From Paracoccus caeni (GTDB lineage Bacteria > Pseudomonadota > Alphaproteobacteria > Rhodobacterales > Rhodobacteraceae): a stretch of DNA of 64,000 bases. Of this stretch, positions 18,234-26,390 are shown one piece after another. Made by a program: the position numbers and the translations under genes. The stretch covers positions 1 through 64,000 of the forward strand of contig NZ_JAEPRQ010000008.1 of the NCBI RefSeq assembly GCF_016629665.1, written 5' to 3'. Each line of letters opens with the position of its first letter. Within the stretch, counting starts at the first letter, position 1. Under the pieces are notes generated by a model. That model did not search any database. It was given only the letters and a program-made list of their open reading frames with translations, and had not been told where the DNA came from.

Positions 18234-18346
18234 AGGTGCTGAGTCGTCGTTGCTACACCCTTTCCGCTTATCGGCGCTCAGGCCTTTCTTCGCGGGCAAA
18301 CAGCCCCTATCCTGCAAGAAGGCCAGAAATAACCGCGACATAATTG

Positions 18347-19201
18347 ATGACTGATGACAGCCACGCAAAGCCGCCTGCGCAAATCCCGCTTGCAGGCGTG
18401 ATCGGGATGCCGGTTGCACATTCGCGCTCGCCGCAGCTTCATGGCTATTGGCTGCGCCAATATGGGATTCGCGGCCACTATGTTCCGCTTCCGGTGATGC
18501 CAGAGCATCTTGCCGAGGTCCTTCGCATCCTGCCGCGCGCGGGCTTTGTCGGCGTGAATGTCACCATCCCGCATAAAGAGGCGGTTCTTGCGCTCGCCGA
18601 TGTCGTCACCGACCGCGCAGCCCTGATCGGTGCGGCCAACACGCTGATTTTCCGCGCGGATGGCAAGATCCACGCAGACAACACTGACGGCTACGGCTTT
18701 ATCGCCAATCTCAGACAGAACGCGCCGGATTGGCAACCGGATGCCGGTCCCGCTGCCCTGATCGGCGCAGGCGGCGCCGCCCGCGCTGTCGTTGCCTCGC
18801 TTCTCGACAGCGGCGTGAAAGAGCTTCGGATCACCAACCGCACCAGAATCCGATCCGAGCAGATCAAGGCAGAGTTTGGCGCGCGGCTGGTCGTCTATGA
18901 CTGGGCGCAGGCGGGCAATATGCTGGACAACGCGACAACGGTGGTCAACGCGACCTCGCTTGGCATGCAAGGCAAACAGGCGCTGCGGATCCCGCTGGAC
19001 GCGCTCAACCCCGATGCGCTGGTCACGGATCTTGTCTATACACCGCTGATGACCCCTTTCCTGACCGATGCTCAGAGCCGCGGTTGTCGTATCGTTGACG
19101 GCCTCGGCATGCTTCTGCATCAAGCGGTGCCCGGCTTCGAGCGGTGGTTTGGCACCCGGCCAGAGGTTAATGACGACACCCGCCGGGCGGTTCTGGAATG
19201 A
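18347..19201 (+). CDS. aroE: Shikimate dehydrogenase AroE
   Basis: AroE reduces 3-dehydroshikimate to shikimate with NADPH in aromatic amino-acid biosynthesis. The N-terminal substrate-binding domain has SRSPQLHGYWL and NVTIPHKEAVL (catalytic Lys), then NTDGYGF; the NADP-binding Rossmann region has ALIGAGGAARAVVASLLDSG and ITNRTR. I use ATG 18347; a TTG one codon earlier is the alternative. It is the first rightward gene from the putative origin, where Caulobacter has maf in front of aroE; maf is missing here. The stop overlaps coaE by 4 bp. Confidence 0.96.
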   Translation: MTDDSHAKPPAQIPLAGVIGMPVAHSRSPQLHGYWLRQYGIRGHYVPLPVMPEHLAEVLRILPRAGFVGVNVTIPHKEAVLALADVVTDRAALIGAANTLIFRADGKIHADNTDGYGFIANLRQNAPDWQPDAGPAALIGAGGAARAVVASLLDSGVKELRITNRTRIRSEQIKAEFGARLVVYDWAQAGNMLDNATTVVNATSLGMQGKQALRIPLDALNPDALVTDLVYTPLMTPFLTDAQSRGCRIVDGLGMLLHQAVPGFERWFGTRPEVNDDTRRAVLE

Positions 19202-19785
19202 CCTTCTTGCTTGGCCTCACCGGCAGCATAGGCATGGGCAAATCCACCACCGCACAGATGTTTCGCGATCTTGGTTGCCCGGTCTGGGACGCGGATGAGG
19301 CCGTGCATCGCCTCTATTCACCCAACGGTGCAGCCGTCCAACCCGTCAGCGCCGAATTTCCGACCGCATTGATCGATGGCCGCATTGACCGAAACGCCCT
19401 GAAAGCCATCCTTGCGGGTGATCCGCAGATGCTGACCCGGCTAGAGGCCATCGTGCATCCCCTTGTCGCAGCCGATCGCGAAGGCTTCATCGCCGATCAC
19501 GCGGCGGAAAGGATCATCGTTCTCGACATTCCGCTGCTTTTCGAGAATGGCTATGAGACGCAGATGAATGGCGTGGCCGTCGTCTCGACGGGCGCAAAGA
19601 CACAACGCGAACGGGTCATGGCACGCCCCGGCATGACGGCAGAAACGCTGGCCCTGATCCTGTCGCGGCAGATGCCGGACGCCGAAAAGCGCGAAAGAGC
19701 CGACTGGGTCATCCCGACCGACACGCTCGACGGTGCGAAAGCTGCGGTGCTCCGCATCGTGAAGGAGATCAAGGCCCATGCGTGA
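19198..19785 (+). CDS. coaE: Dephospho-CoA kinase CoaE
   Basis: CoaE phosphorylates dephospho-CoA with ATP, the last step of coenzyme A synthesis. The P-loop [17 protein letters not shown] is at the N-terminus, followed by the family motif [11 protein letters not shown] and the LEAIVHPLV lid region; [12 protein letters not shown] is the Walker-B-like strand. Length 195 residues is typical. It is coupled to aroE by a 4-bp overlap and to dnaQ by an 8-bp overlap. Confidence 0.96.
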   Translation: MTFLLGLTGSIGMGKSTTAQMFRDLGCPVWDADEAVHRLYSPNGAAVQPVSAEFPTALIDGRIDRNALKAILAGDPQMLTRLEAIVHPLVAADREGFIADHAAERIIVLDIPLLFENGYETQMNGVAVVSTGAKTQRERVMARPGMTAETLALILSRQMPDAEKRERADWVIPTDTLDGAKAAVLRIVKEIKAHA

Positions 19786-20479
19786 GATCGTTCTGGACAC
19801 CGAAACCACCGGCTTCGACGCTGAAAAGGACGACCGCATCGTCGAAATCGGCGCGTTGGAGCTGTTCAACCACCTGCCGACGGGCCGAAAGCTACATCTC
19901 TACATCAACCCCGAACGCTCGATGCCGCAGGAAGCGTTCGAGGTTCACGGCCTTGGCGACGAATTCCTGCGCGACAAGCCGAAATTTGCTGAAGTCGCGC
20001 AGGAATTTGTGGACTTCATCGCGGATGATGCCCGGCTGGTGATCCATAATGCCAGCTTCGACATGAAATTCCTGAATGCCGAACTGCGCCGCGCCGGTTA
20101 TGCGACCCTGCCGTGGTCCCGTGCACTGGACACGCTGGCCCTTGCACGCAGCAAATTCCCCGGCGCCCCTGCCTCGCTTGACGCGCTTTGCCGCCGTTTC
20201 GGCGTGGACAATTCCGGCCGCGAGTTGCACGGCGCGCTTCTGGACAGTGAATTGCTGGCCGAGGTGTATCTGGAACTGATCGGTGGTCGTCAGCCCGATC
20301 TGGTTCTGGCCCAGCCCGGCCAGAGCCAGCAAGAGCAGCAACAGGATGGCCAGCCGCGCCGTCGCGCCGCCCGTCCTGCGCCTTTGCCGCCACGTATTTC
20401 CGATGCCGAGGCTACCGCACATGCGGAATTCGTTGCCAAACTGGGTGAGGCTTCGGTATGGGCGCGTTACTCGGGCTAA
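19778..20479 (+). CDS. dnaQ: DNA polymerase III epsilon subunit (proofreading exonuclease) DnaQ
   Basis: DnaQ supplies 3'-5' proofreading to the replicative polymerase. All DEDDh exonuclease motifs are visible: Exo [11 protein letters not shown] (residues 5-14), Exo [17 protein letters not shown], Exo [21 protein letters not shown] Gln-rich linker follows residue 180 ([11 protein letters not shown]) and leads to the C-terminal part that contacts the polymerase alpha subunit. Length 233. It ends the aroE-coaE-dnaQ unit; secB, which follows dnaQ in Caulobacter, lies 30 kb away at 50.9 kb. Confidence 0.96.
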   Translation: MREIVLDTETTGFDAEKDDRIVEIGALELFNHLPTGRKLHLYINPERSMPQEAFEVHGLGDEFLRDKPKFAEVAQEFVDFIADDARLVIHNASFDMKFLNAELRRAGYATLPWSRALDTLALARSKFPGAPASLDALCRRFGVDNSGRELHGALLDSELLAEVYLELIGGRQPDLVLAQPGQSQQEQQQDGQPRRRAARPAPLPPRISDAEATAHAEFVAKLGEASVWARYSG

Positions 20480-20532
20480 GCTCGTGTGACTGACAGGCCC
20501 GCTTCGGACCTGTGGGGAACGAGGATGTTTTG

Positions 20533-21426
20533 ATGGTGATATGGAGCATTCTTCGCGATGTCTGGGCCTTCTGGGCCGCAGTCTTCGAAAGAATGGACAA
20601 GATCCATATGGGCCTCATCGCCGCCGGTGTGGCCTTTTACGCCATGTTCGCCGTTTTTCCCGGCCTTGCCGCGATCCTTGCGCTATGGAGCCTGTGGTTC
20701 GACCCTTCGGTCATCATGGCCTATGTGGATGTCGCCCATGAATTCATCCCCGACGGCGCGTCAGAGATCATCGACGGGCAGGTTCATTCGCTGACCGCTG
20801 CCGGGCGCACATCGATTGGTTGGGCGTCCTTCGTGTCGTTCATGGTCGCGACAATCGCCGCCCGCGCGGGTGTCGAGGCGCTGATCCGGGGTCTGAACGC
20901 CGCCTATGGTGTGCGCGGCCATTCCACGGTCTTCGGCTTTCTTCTGGCCTATATGCTGACGCTTGCCATCGTTGGGATATCGTTGGCGGGGCTTGCAACC
21001 ATCGTGATCGTGCCGATCCTGCTGACCTTCGTGCAGATCGGGCAGGTTCGCATCTGGTTGCTGGGCGGCCTGCCATGGGCTGCCATGTTCGGGCTGGTGA
21101 TCCTTGGGATCGGCATCCTCTATCGCTACGGCCCCAACGTGAAGACCCCGCGCACGCCGATCTTCACATGGGGGGCGCTGTTCGCGGCCCTGCTTTGGGC
21201 GGCGGCATCGGTGGGCTTCTCGGCCTATCTCAGCAGCTTCAACAGCTATAACCGGATCTACGGCTCCATCGGGACGGTCGTGGCGCTGCTGATGTGGTTC
21301 TACCTTGCCGGCTTCTCGGTCCTTTTGGGCGCGCTGATCAATGTCGAGCTTGCCCGGCGGCGGCGCGTCAAGGCCGCCCGGGCGGCCCGGCGCATCGCGT
21401 CTGAGGCAAAGACCAACCCGGAATGA
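20533..21426 (+). CDS. YihY/BrkB family inner-membrane protein
   Basis: A protein of about 297 residues with six hydrophobic helices. The N-terminal segment MGLIAAGVAFYAMFAVFPGLAAILAL and the C-terminal NSYNRIYGSIGTVVALLMWFYLAGF region with LLGALINVELARR are the signatures of the YihY (formerly annotated ribonuclease BN or BrkB) family, whose function is unsettled. I take ATG 20533, with GAGGA 10 nt upstream; a GTG at 20512 is also in frame. It is monocistronic and followed by a hairpin. Confidence 0.9.
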   Translation: MVIWSILRDVWAFWAAVFERMDKIHMGLIAAGVAFYAMFAVFPGLAAILALWSLWFDPSVIMAYVDVAHEFIPDGASEIIDGQVHSLTAAGRTSIGWASFVSFMVATIAARAGVEALIRGLNAAYGVRGHSTVFGFLLAYMLTLAIVGISLAGLATIVIVPILLTFVQIGQVRIWLLGGLPWAAMFGLVILGIGILYRYGPNVKTPRTPIFTWGALFAALLWAAASVGFSAYLSSFNSYNRIYGSIGTVVALLMWFYLAGFSVLLGALINVELARRRRVKAARAARRIASEAKTNPE

Positions 21427-21428
21427 AA

Positions 21429-21456
21429 AAGGCGCCAGCCAAAGCGGCGGCGCCTT
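21429..21456 (+). terminator. Hairpin between the YihY-family gene and phyR
   Basis: AAGGCGCC and GGCGCCTT form an 8-bp stem just after the YihY-family stop. The following T-run is interrupted (TTCTTATTG). It lies between convergent genes and can serve both. Confidence 0.65.
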
Positions 21457-21480
21457 CTTATTGTCGAAATACCCGAAAGA

Positions 21481-22284
21481 TCAGGCCTTCAGACCCTCGG
21501 TCGAGGCAAAGAACATCGCCTGACTGACGGCAGAGCGGACCTGCTCTTCGCTATAGGGCTTCGAGATCAGGAAGGCTGGCTCCGGGCGGTCGCCGGTCAG
21601 CAGCCGTTCGGGGAAGGCGGTGATGAAGATCACCGGAATGTCGCCCAGACTGCCCAACAATTCATTGACCGCATCGATCCCGGAAGAGCCGTCGGCAAGC
21701 TGGATATCCGCTAGGATCAGGTCGGGACGCTCGGCCCCGGCCAGCTCGATGGCGGCAGAATGCGTGCGCGCAACGCCGGTCACGTCATGGCCAAGAGCCT
21801 GCACGATGCCCTTCAGATCCATGGCGATGATCATTTCGTCTTCGATCACCATCGCCTTGCCGCGCACGACATTCGCCATCTCGTCCATCGCGATGCGAAC
21901 CAGTTGCTCTGCCTCGGATTGATCGATCTGCATGATTTCGGCGACCTGGCCGAAACGCATTTCCTCGATCGTGTGCAGCAGCAGCGCCTCACGCGAGTTC
22001 GGGGTCAGCTTGCTCAGGTGATCCTGTGCGCGCCGCTCGCGGGACGAAACCTCGCCATCCTCGACCGGCTGGCCCGAGCTTTGCCAGATTGCGTGGAATG
22101 CCTTGAACAGACCGATGCGGACATCGGCCTCGTCAGCGATGATCGAACGATCGGTCAGGATCGCCTCCAGCGTCGCCGCGGCATAGTTGTCACCCGCGCT
22201 CTGGCTGCCCGTCAGCGCACGCGCATAGCGACGCAGATAGGGCAGTTCGCGCCCGATGGATGTGGCCAGATCAACAGATGCCAT
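21481..22284 (-). CDS. phyR: General stress response anti-anti-sigma regulator PhyR
   Basis: PhyR is the partner-switch regulator of the alphaproteobacterial general stress response. Residues 1 to about 125 form an ECF-sigma-like domain (LPYLRRYARALTGSQSAGDNYAAATLEAIL, then LTPNSREALLLHTIEEMRFGQVAEIM); residues about 143-260 form a receiver domain with acidic pocket IEDE and the phosphoacceptor Asp at about 193 in LILADIQLADG, plus the conserved Lys in LISKPYS. Once phosphorylated its sigma-like domain captures NepR and frees EcfG. It is divergent from nepR-ecfG and close to the likely kinase gene. Confidence 0.96.
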   Translation of the reverse strand: MASVDLATSIGRELPYLRRYARALTGSQSAGDNYAAATLEAILTDRSIIADEADVRIGLFKAFHAIWQSSGQPVEDGEVSSRERRAQDHLSKLTPNSREALLLHTIEEMRFGQVAEIMQIDQSEAEQLVRIAMDEMANVVRGKAMVIEDEMIIAMDLKGIVQALGHDVTGVARTHSAAIELAGAERPDLILADIQLADGSSGIDAVNELLGSLGDIPVIFITAFPERLLTGDRPEPAFLISKPYSEEQVRSAVSQAMFFASTEGLKA

Positions 22285-22313
22285 AATAATTTGTCCTTAT
22301 TCCCGTATTGCGA

Positions 22314-22339
22314 GGAACCATAATTAACCCCTACAGGTT
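22314..22339 (+). promoter_or_regulatory. EcfG-type promoter in front of nepR-ecfG
   Basis: GGAAC at 22314-22318 and GTT at 22337-22339 are separated by 18 bases (GGAACC-N16-GGTT). This fits the EcfG consensus GGAAC-N16/17-cGTT apart from G in place of C before the GTT. It starts 65 bp before the nepR ATG and implies positive autoregulation of the stress sigma factor. Confidence 0.75.
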
Positions 22340-22378
22340 GGGTCGGGTGCGCACAAGATTTCCGGGACTAACAAAAAG

Positions 22379-22525
22379 ATGACAGCGAAGCGAGATGATC
22401 GCCGCAAGGCCGAGGTCGAAAAGCAGATCGACGAAAACCTACGGCGAGTTTACGAACAAGATTCCACGACAGAGATACCGGATCGTTTCCTGGATCTTCT
22501 CAAGAAACTGCGTGAGCAGGGATGA
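22379..22525 (+). CDS. nepR: Anti-sigma factor NepR
   Basis: A 48-residue protein: it begins MTAKRDDRRK and contains the NepR core VEKQIDENLRRVYEQ followed by IPDRFLDLLKKLREQG. NepR binds and inactivates EcfG and is titrated by phosphorylated PhyR. The assignment rests on the two predicted amphipathic helices (IDxNLRRVY and PDRFLDLLxxL) and on its position directly in front of ecfG, whose ATG overlaps the nepR stop as ATGA. No strong Shine-Dalgarno is visible. Confidence 0.93.
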   Translation: MTAKRDDRRKAEVEKQIDENLRRVYEQDSTTEIPDRFLDLLKKLREQG

Positions 22526-23133
22526 CGCCCCCGGCTTCGCGGCCGCTTCGTGACGGGAATGGAATGACACAATCCGCCTCTACCGACCCCAAGGACCAGT
22601 TGGTCGATCACTTGCCTGCCCTGCGCGCCTTTGCGCTGTCGCTGACCCGAGAGGGGGCGTCGGCGGATGATCTGGTGCAGGACACGATCGTCAAGGCATG
22701 GACGAATATGGACAAGTTTCAGGCCGGGACCAACCTGCGCGCCTGGCTGTTCACGATCCTGCGCAACACCTTCTATTCTGCCCGCCGCAAGACCAAGCGC
22801 GAGGTCAGCGATACCGACGGCATACATGCCGCCCGTCAGGCCACCCGGCCCGAACATGATGGCCGCCTTGCCATGCGCGACTTCCGCGAAGCCTTCCGGC
22901 AACTGCCCGACGAACAGCGCGAGGCGCTTATTCTGGTTGGCGCATCCGGCTTTTCCTACGAGGAAGCCGCCGAGATGACCGGCGTTGCCATTGGCACAGT
23001 GAAATCGCGGGCCAACCGCGGACGGCGGAAGCTTGCCGAGCTGATGCATATGGAAGACGGGGAAGAGCTGGACATGACGGATCAGGCGACCCTTGCCGTC
23101 ATGGCGGCGAACCAACCCACCACATCGCGGTAA
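22522..23133 (+). CDS. ecfG: General stress ECF sigma factor EcfG
   Basis: EcfG (ECF15-type) directs RNA polymerase to GGAAC-GTT promoters under stress. Region 2 is LVDHLPALRAFALSLTREGASADDLVQDTIVKAW with RAWLFTILRNTFYSARRK; region 4 is RQLPDEQREALILVGASGFSYEEAAEMTGVAIGTVKSRANRGRRKL. Length 203 from the overlapping ATG; an internal ATG at 22564 (MTQSAS) would give 189 residues and is possible. Coupled to nepR. Confidence 0.95.
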   Translation: MTPPASRPLRDGNGMTQSASTDPKDQLVDHLPALRAFALSLTREGASADDLVQDTIVKAWTNMDKFQAGTNLRAWLFTILRNTFYSARRKTKREVSDTDGIHAARQATRPEHDGRLAMRDFREAFRQLPDEQREALILVGASGFSYEEAAEMTGVAIGTVKSRANRGRRKLAELMHMEDGEELDMTDQATLAVMAANQPTTSR

Positions 23134-23137
23134 CCCG

Positions 23138-24928
23138 GTGCTGCGCCATCTGGGCGAGAGACTGAATTTCACCCGCAAGCTGGGGTTTCGGCTTGGGGCG
23201 CTGCTTTCTGTCGCGGTTCTGCCGCTTGGCCTGATCTCGCTGATCCAGAACTTCAATCTGGTCGGCTCGGCCGAGCGCAGCGTTGAAATCGCCCTTCTGG
23301 GACGGACGACTTCGGCGGCTGCGGGTGAACGGGCGTTGCTGCACTCGGCGCTGGGCTCTGCCGATGCGCTTGGGCCTGCGGTGCTGGAGGTGCTGGACCG
23401 TCCGGGCGTCTGTGCCGATCTGATGCGCAATTTCATCGAACGCAGTGCCACCTATGTCTCGGCGGGCTTCGTCTCGATGGACGGGTTCAGCCGTTGCGCC
23501 TCATCCGGCGACGGCAGCCCGATTGATCTGCGGAAATCATCCGCCTTTCAGGAGTTCGCCGAGGATCCCGGCACCCTTGTCACCTCGGTCGAGCGGGGCA
23601 TCGTCAGCGGCCGTTCGGTCGTGATCGTCCTGCAGCCGCTTTACCGGGACCGCGATCTTCTGGGCTATGTCTGGCTGTCGCTGACCTATGAGCTGCTGCG
23701 ATCCACCCATGACATCAGCCTTGGGACCGAGGGCGCTCGGATCATCACCTTCAATCATCGCGGCGATATCCTGACCTCGGATGGCGGCGTTGCCCGTCAG
23801 TATGAAGATATCCTGCCCAGCAATACCGACATGCTCAGCCTGATCTCGCGCAGCGAAACCACCTTCAGGGCGCGCGACAATAACGGCCAGAACCGGGTGT
23901 TTACGGTGGTGCCGGTGGTGCCGGGGCTGGTTTATGCCATCGGAAGCTGGAGCCCCAAGATCGCCAGCGTCGGTCTGTTTCAGGCATCGCGTCTGGGCGC
24001 AGTGACCATTCCGATTGCGCTGTGGCTGGTGTCGCTGGGCGTTGCCTATTTCGCCGTTTTCCGCATGGTCCTGCGCCACATCACCGTTCTGCGCGGCCAG
24101 ATGCGCCGGTTCGCCATCGGCAACCGTTCCGAGCCGCCGCCGGTTCTGAACCACGCCCCCGCCGAAATCGCCGATGTTAGCCAGACCTTCCACAACATGG
24201 CGCGGATTCTGATCCGCGATGAGGAAGCGATGGAGGAAGCCGTCGCCGAAAAGACCGTCCTGCTGAAAGAGGTTCATCACCGGGTCAAGAATAACCTGCA
24301 ACTGATCGCCTCGATCATCAACATGCAAAGCCGGGTGATCGACGACCCCGACGCCAAGCGCGTGTTGCGTTCGGTTCAAGACCGGGTGGCATCGCTGGCG
24401 ACGATCTATCGCAACCTCTATCAGGCCGAGCATCTGGATTCGGTCGAGGCCGGGCGGCTGATTTCGGACATCATCAACCAGATGGTGAATGCCTCGTCCG
24501 GCCATGGCGGTGAGATGAAGGTCGAGACGGAGATCCAGAACCTTGTCCTTCTGCCCGATCAGGCGGTGCCGCTGGCGTTGATGGCGACTGAAGCCGTGAC
24601 CAATGCGCTGAAATATTCCGGCACCGCGCCGGGGCAGGACGAGCCTTGGGTGCGGGTGCGGCTGACTTCGCCCGCGCCGGGGAAAGGGCTTCTGGAAATC
24701 TCGAACCCGGTCGGTCAGGACCGCGATACCAGCGAAAGCACCGGCCTTGGCAGCCAGTTGATCGAGGCTTTTGCGACCCAGCTTGACGGTGTCGTCGAAA
24801 CCGGGATCGATGAGAATGTCTTTACCATGCGGCTGGAATTCGGGATCGACAGCGGTATTCCCGGCGTTTCCGCAGATGCGCGCAATGTGGTGCTGACCTC
24901 GGCGGCGCGGGATGGGGCGCGTCACTAG
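23138..24928 (+). CDS. Sensor histidine kinase, HisKA_2 type (PhyK-like)
   Basis: A membrane histidine kinase likely to phosphorylate PhyR. From the GTG at 23138, four bases after the ecfG stop, there is a first membrane helix (LGALLSVAVLPLGLISLIQNF), a periplasmic sensor region of about 240 residues, a second helix (TIPIALWLVSLGVAYFAVFRMVL), a HAMP-like linker and the HisKA_2 H-box VLLKEVHHRVKNNLQLIASI with the His near residue 380. An ATPase domain with ALMATEAVTNALKYS (N box) and GLGSQLIEAF (G box) follows. An ATG at 23093 inside ecfG is a less likely start. The gene position completes a phyR/nepR-ecfG/kinase locus. The sensed signal is unknown. Confidence 0.92.
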   Translation: MLRHLGERLNFTRKLGFRLGALLSVAVLPLGLISLIQNFNLVGSAERSVEIALLGRTTSAAAGERALLHSALGSADALGPAVLEVLDRPGVCADLMRNFIERSATYVSAGFVSMDGFSRCASSGDGSPIDLRKSSAFQEFAEDPGTLVTSVERGIVSGRSVVIVLQPLYRDRDLLGYVWLSLTYELLRSTHDISLGTEGARIITFNHRGDILTSDGGVARQYEDILPSNTDMLSLISRSETTFRARDNNGQNRVFTVVPVVPGLVYAIGSWSPKIASVGLFQASRLGAVTIPIALWLVSLGVAYFAVFRMVLRHITVLRGQMRRFAIGNRSEPPPVLNHAPAEIADVSQTFHNMARILIRDEEAMEEAVAEKTVLLKEVHHRVKNNLQLIASIINMQSRVIDDPDAKRVLRSVQDRVASLATIYRNLYQAEHLDSVEAGRLISDIINQMVNASSGHGGEMKVETEIQNLVLLPDQAVPLALMATEAVTNALKYSGTAPGQDEPWVRVRLTSPAPGKGLLEISNPVGQDRDTSESTGLGSQLIEAFATQLDGVVETGIDENVFTMRLEFGIDSGIPGVSADARNVVLTSAARDGARH

Positions 24929-25021
24929 GTGGCATCCCGGATTGCAACACCTTCCCGATGATCGATCTGCCCGTGCATCCTGCCGCTTGCGCGGCTTCAT
25001 TCCCGGTTTATCTTGTTAAAC

Positions 25022-25714
25022 ATGAACACACCCGAAAACCCGCAGCTATCCTATGATATGAAGACCGGCGAGGGGCTGATGGCCTGCCCGCGCTGCGATG
25101 CGCTGCATGTCGAGGAAGAGCTTGATCCCGGCGAAACCGCCCGCTGCATCCGCTGTGGCGGCGTGTTGGCGAAACCGCAGGGCGGGGCATTCGTGCAACT
25201 TATCGCGCTGTCCTTTACCTCGATGATCCTGCTGATGGGCGCGGTGTTCTTCCCGTTCCTTGAAATCTCGCGGATGGGCTTTGGCAACGCCACCTCGTTG
25301 TTCGGGGTGGCGCTGGCCTTTGCGGACGGAATTTTGCTGCCGCTGGTGCTGGCGGTTCTGGTGATGATCGTCGGCCTGCCGGTGATGCGATCCTTCCTGA
25401 TCGTCTATACCCTGATCCCGCTGGCGCAGGGGCAGGCACCCTATCGCCATGCCGCAACCGCCTTCCGCTGGTCCGAAATGATGCGCCCGTGGTCGATGGC
25501 CGAGATCTTCGTGATCGGCACCGCCGTGGCGCTGGTCAAGGTGGCCGGGCTTGCCTCGGTCCATCTGGGGCCGGCCTTCTGGGCCTTCTGCGCGCTGATC
25601 CTCGTGAACCTCGCCTCTCGCGGCTTCATGTGCCAGACGACGATCTGGGACGCGATTGAGGATGCGGGCCTGCCAACCGACGGGCGCGAACTGGTGCAGG
25701 GACGCCGCGCATGA
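25022..25714 (+). CDS. pqiA: Paraquat-inducible protein A domain protein (first half)
   Basis: An inner-membrane protein of about 230 residues with an N-terminal zinc ribbon (CPRCDALHVEEELDPGETARCIRCGG) and four hydrophobic segments. E. coli PqiA consists of two such units in one chain; here each is a separate gene. PqiA works with the MCE protein PqiB and lipoprotein PqiC in lipid transport between the two membranes. The ATG at 25022 is preferred over an upstream TTG. No strong ribosome site is visible. The stop overlaps the next gene as ATGA. Confidence 0.88.
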   Translation: MNTPENPQLSYDMKTGEGLMACPRCDALHVEEELDPGETARCIRCGGVLAKPQGGAFVQLIALSFTSMILLMGAVFFPFLEISRMGFGNATSLFGVALAFADGILLPLVLAVLVMIVGLPVMRSFLIVYTLIPLAQGQAPYRHAATAFRWSEMMRPWSMAEIFVIGTAVALVKVAGLASVHLGPAFWAFCALILVNLASRGFMCQTTIWDAIEDAGLPTDGRELVQGRRA

Positions 25715-26382
25715 AGTCGGGTGTGGACCATATCGCCCCGATCATGACCGCACATCGGGCGGGGCTGCTGGGATGCCGAAGCTGTGGTCGTGTCTGGCCG
25801 GAAAGCGAAAGCCGCTGCCAACGTTGCGGCGCCGCGCTGGTGCCGCCGGATCGCCGTTCGCTGCAGAAGGTCTGGGCGTGGTGGTTTGCCGGGCTGATCA
25901 TGTATATCCCGGCCAACGTCTTCCCGATGATGAGCACGCAATCCTTTGCGGGTCTGGCGGGCAATACGGAATCGACCATCCTCGAAGGCGTGGTCGAACT
26001 GATCCATTACGGCAATTACGACATTGCGATCATCGTCTTCGTGGCCTCGGTCGTGGTGCCGATGGCGAAATTCGTGGCGATCGCATGGCTTGCTATGGTC
26101 GCCGGGCGCCCCGCGACCCACGATCAGGCACATACGCGGCTGCATATCTACGAGGTGGTCGAATTCATCGGTCGCTGGTCGATGATCGACGTTTTCGTGG
26201 TCGCGATTCTGTCGGCACTGGTGCAATTAGGCTTCGTTGCCTCGATTCATCCGGGCCCTGCCGCAGTGTCATTCGCACTGTCTGTTGCCTTCACGATGCT
26301 TTCCGCGCAAAGCTTTGATCCAAGACTGATTTGGCGCGGTCTGCCGCTTCGCAGCCGCACCGATACCGAGGGGCAGGGATAA
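25711..26382 (+). CDS. pqiA: Paraquat-inducible protein A domain protein (second half)
   Basis: A 223-residue companion of the preceding protein with its own zinc ribbon (CRSCGRVWPESESRCQRCGAAL) and four hydrophobic segments, including AWWFAGLIMYIPANVFPMM, the PqiA signature. It overlaps the upstream pqiA gene by 4 bp and ends 8 bp before pqiB, so the four genes form one operon. Together the two proteins should make the membrane part that E. coli has as one polypeptide. Confidence 0.88.
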   Translation: MKSGVDHIAPIMTAHRAGLLGCRSCGRVWPESESRCQRCGAALVPPDRRSLQKVWAWWFAGLIMYIPANVFPMMSTQSFAGLAGNTESTILEGVVELIHYGNYDIAIIVFVASVVVPMAKFVAIAWLAMVAGRPATHDQAHTRLHIYEVVEFIGRWSMIDVFVVAILSALVQLGFVASIHPGPAAVSFALSVAFTMLSAQSFDPRLIWRGLPLRSRTDTEGQG

Positions 26383-26390
26383 CCACACGA

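Larger units (their letters stand above)
17853..18346. other. oriC: Probable chromosomal replication origin (oriC)
   Basis: A 494-bp gene-free gap at the point where gene direction switches from leftward to rightward. It holds perfect DnaA boxes at 17976-17984 (TGTGGATAA, minus) and 18225-18233 (TTATCCACA, plus), one-mismatch boxes at 18041-18049 (TTTGGATAA) and 18121-18129 (TGTGGATGA), and weaker ones at 17955-17963 and 18079-18087. AT-rich tracts at 17871-17905 and 17994-18050 could be the unwinding element. The flanks (parB-parA-rsmG-mnmG-mnmE-rho on one side, aroE-coaE-dnaQ on the other) match the Caulobacter-type origin neighbourhood. I see no other gene or terminator in it. Confidence 0.82.

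Noticed and set aside
23537..25000. A 487-codon open frame on the minus strand
   Set aside because: It lies antisense to the kinase gene, which has clear HisKA_2 and ATPase motifs. The antisense product has no recognisable domain; such frames are common in GC-rich DNA.
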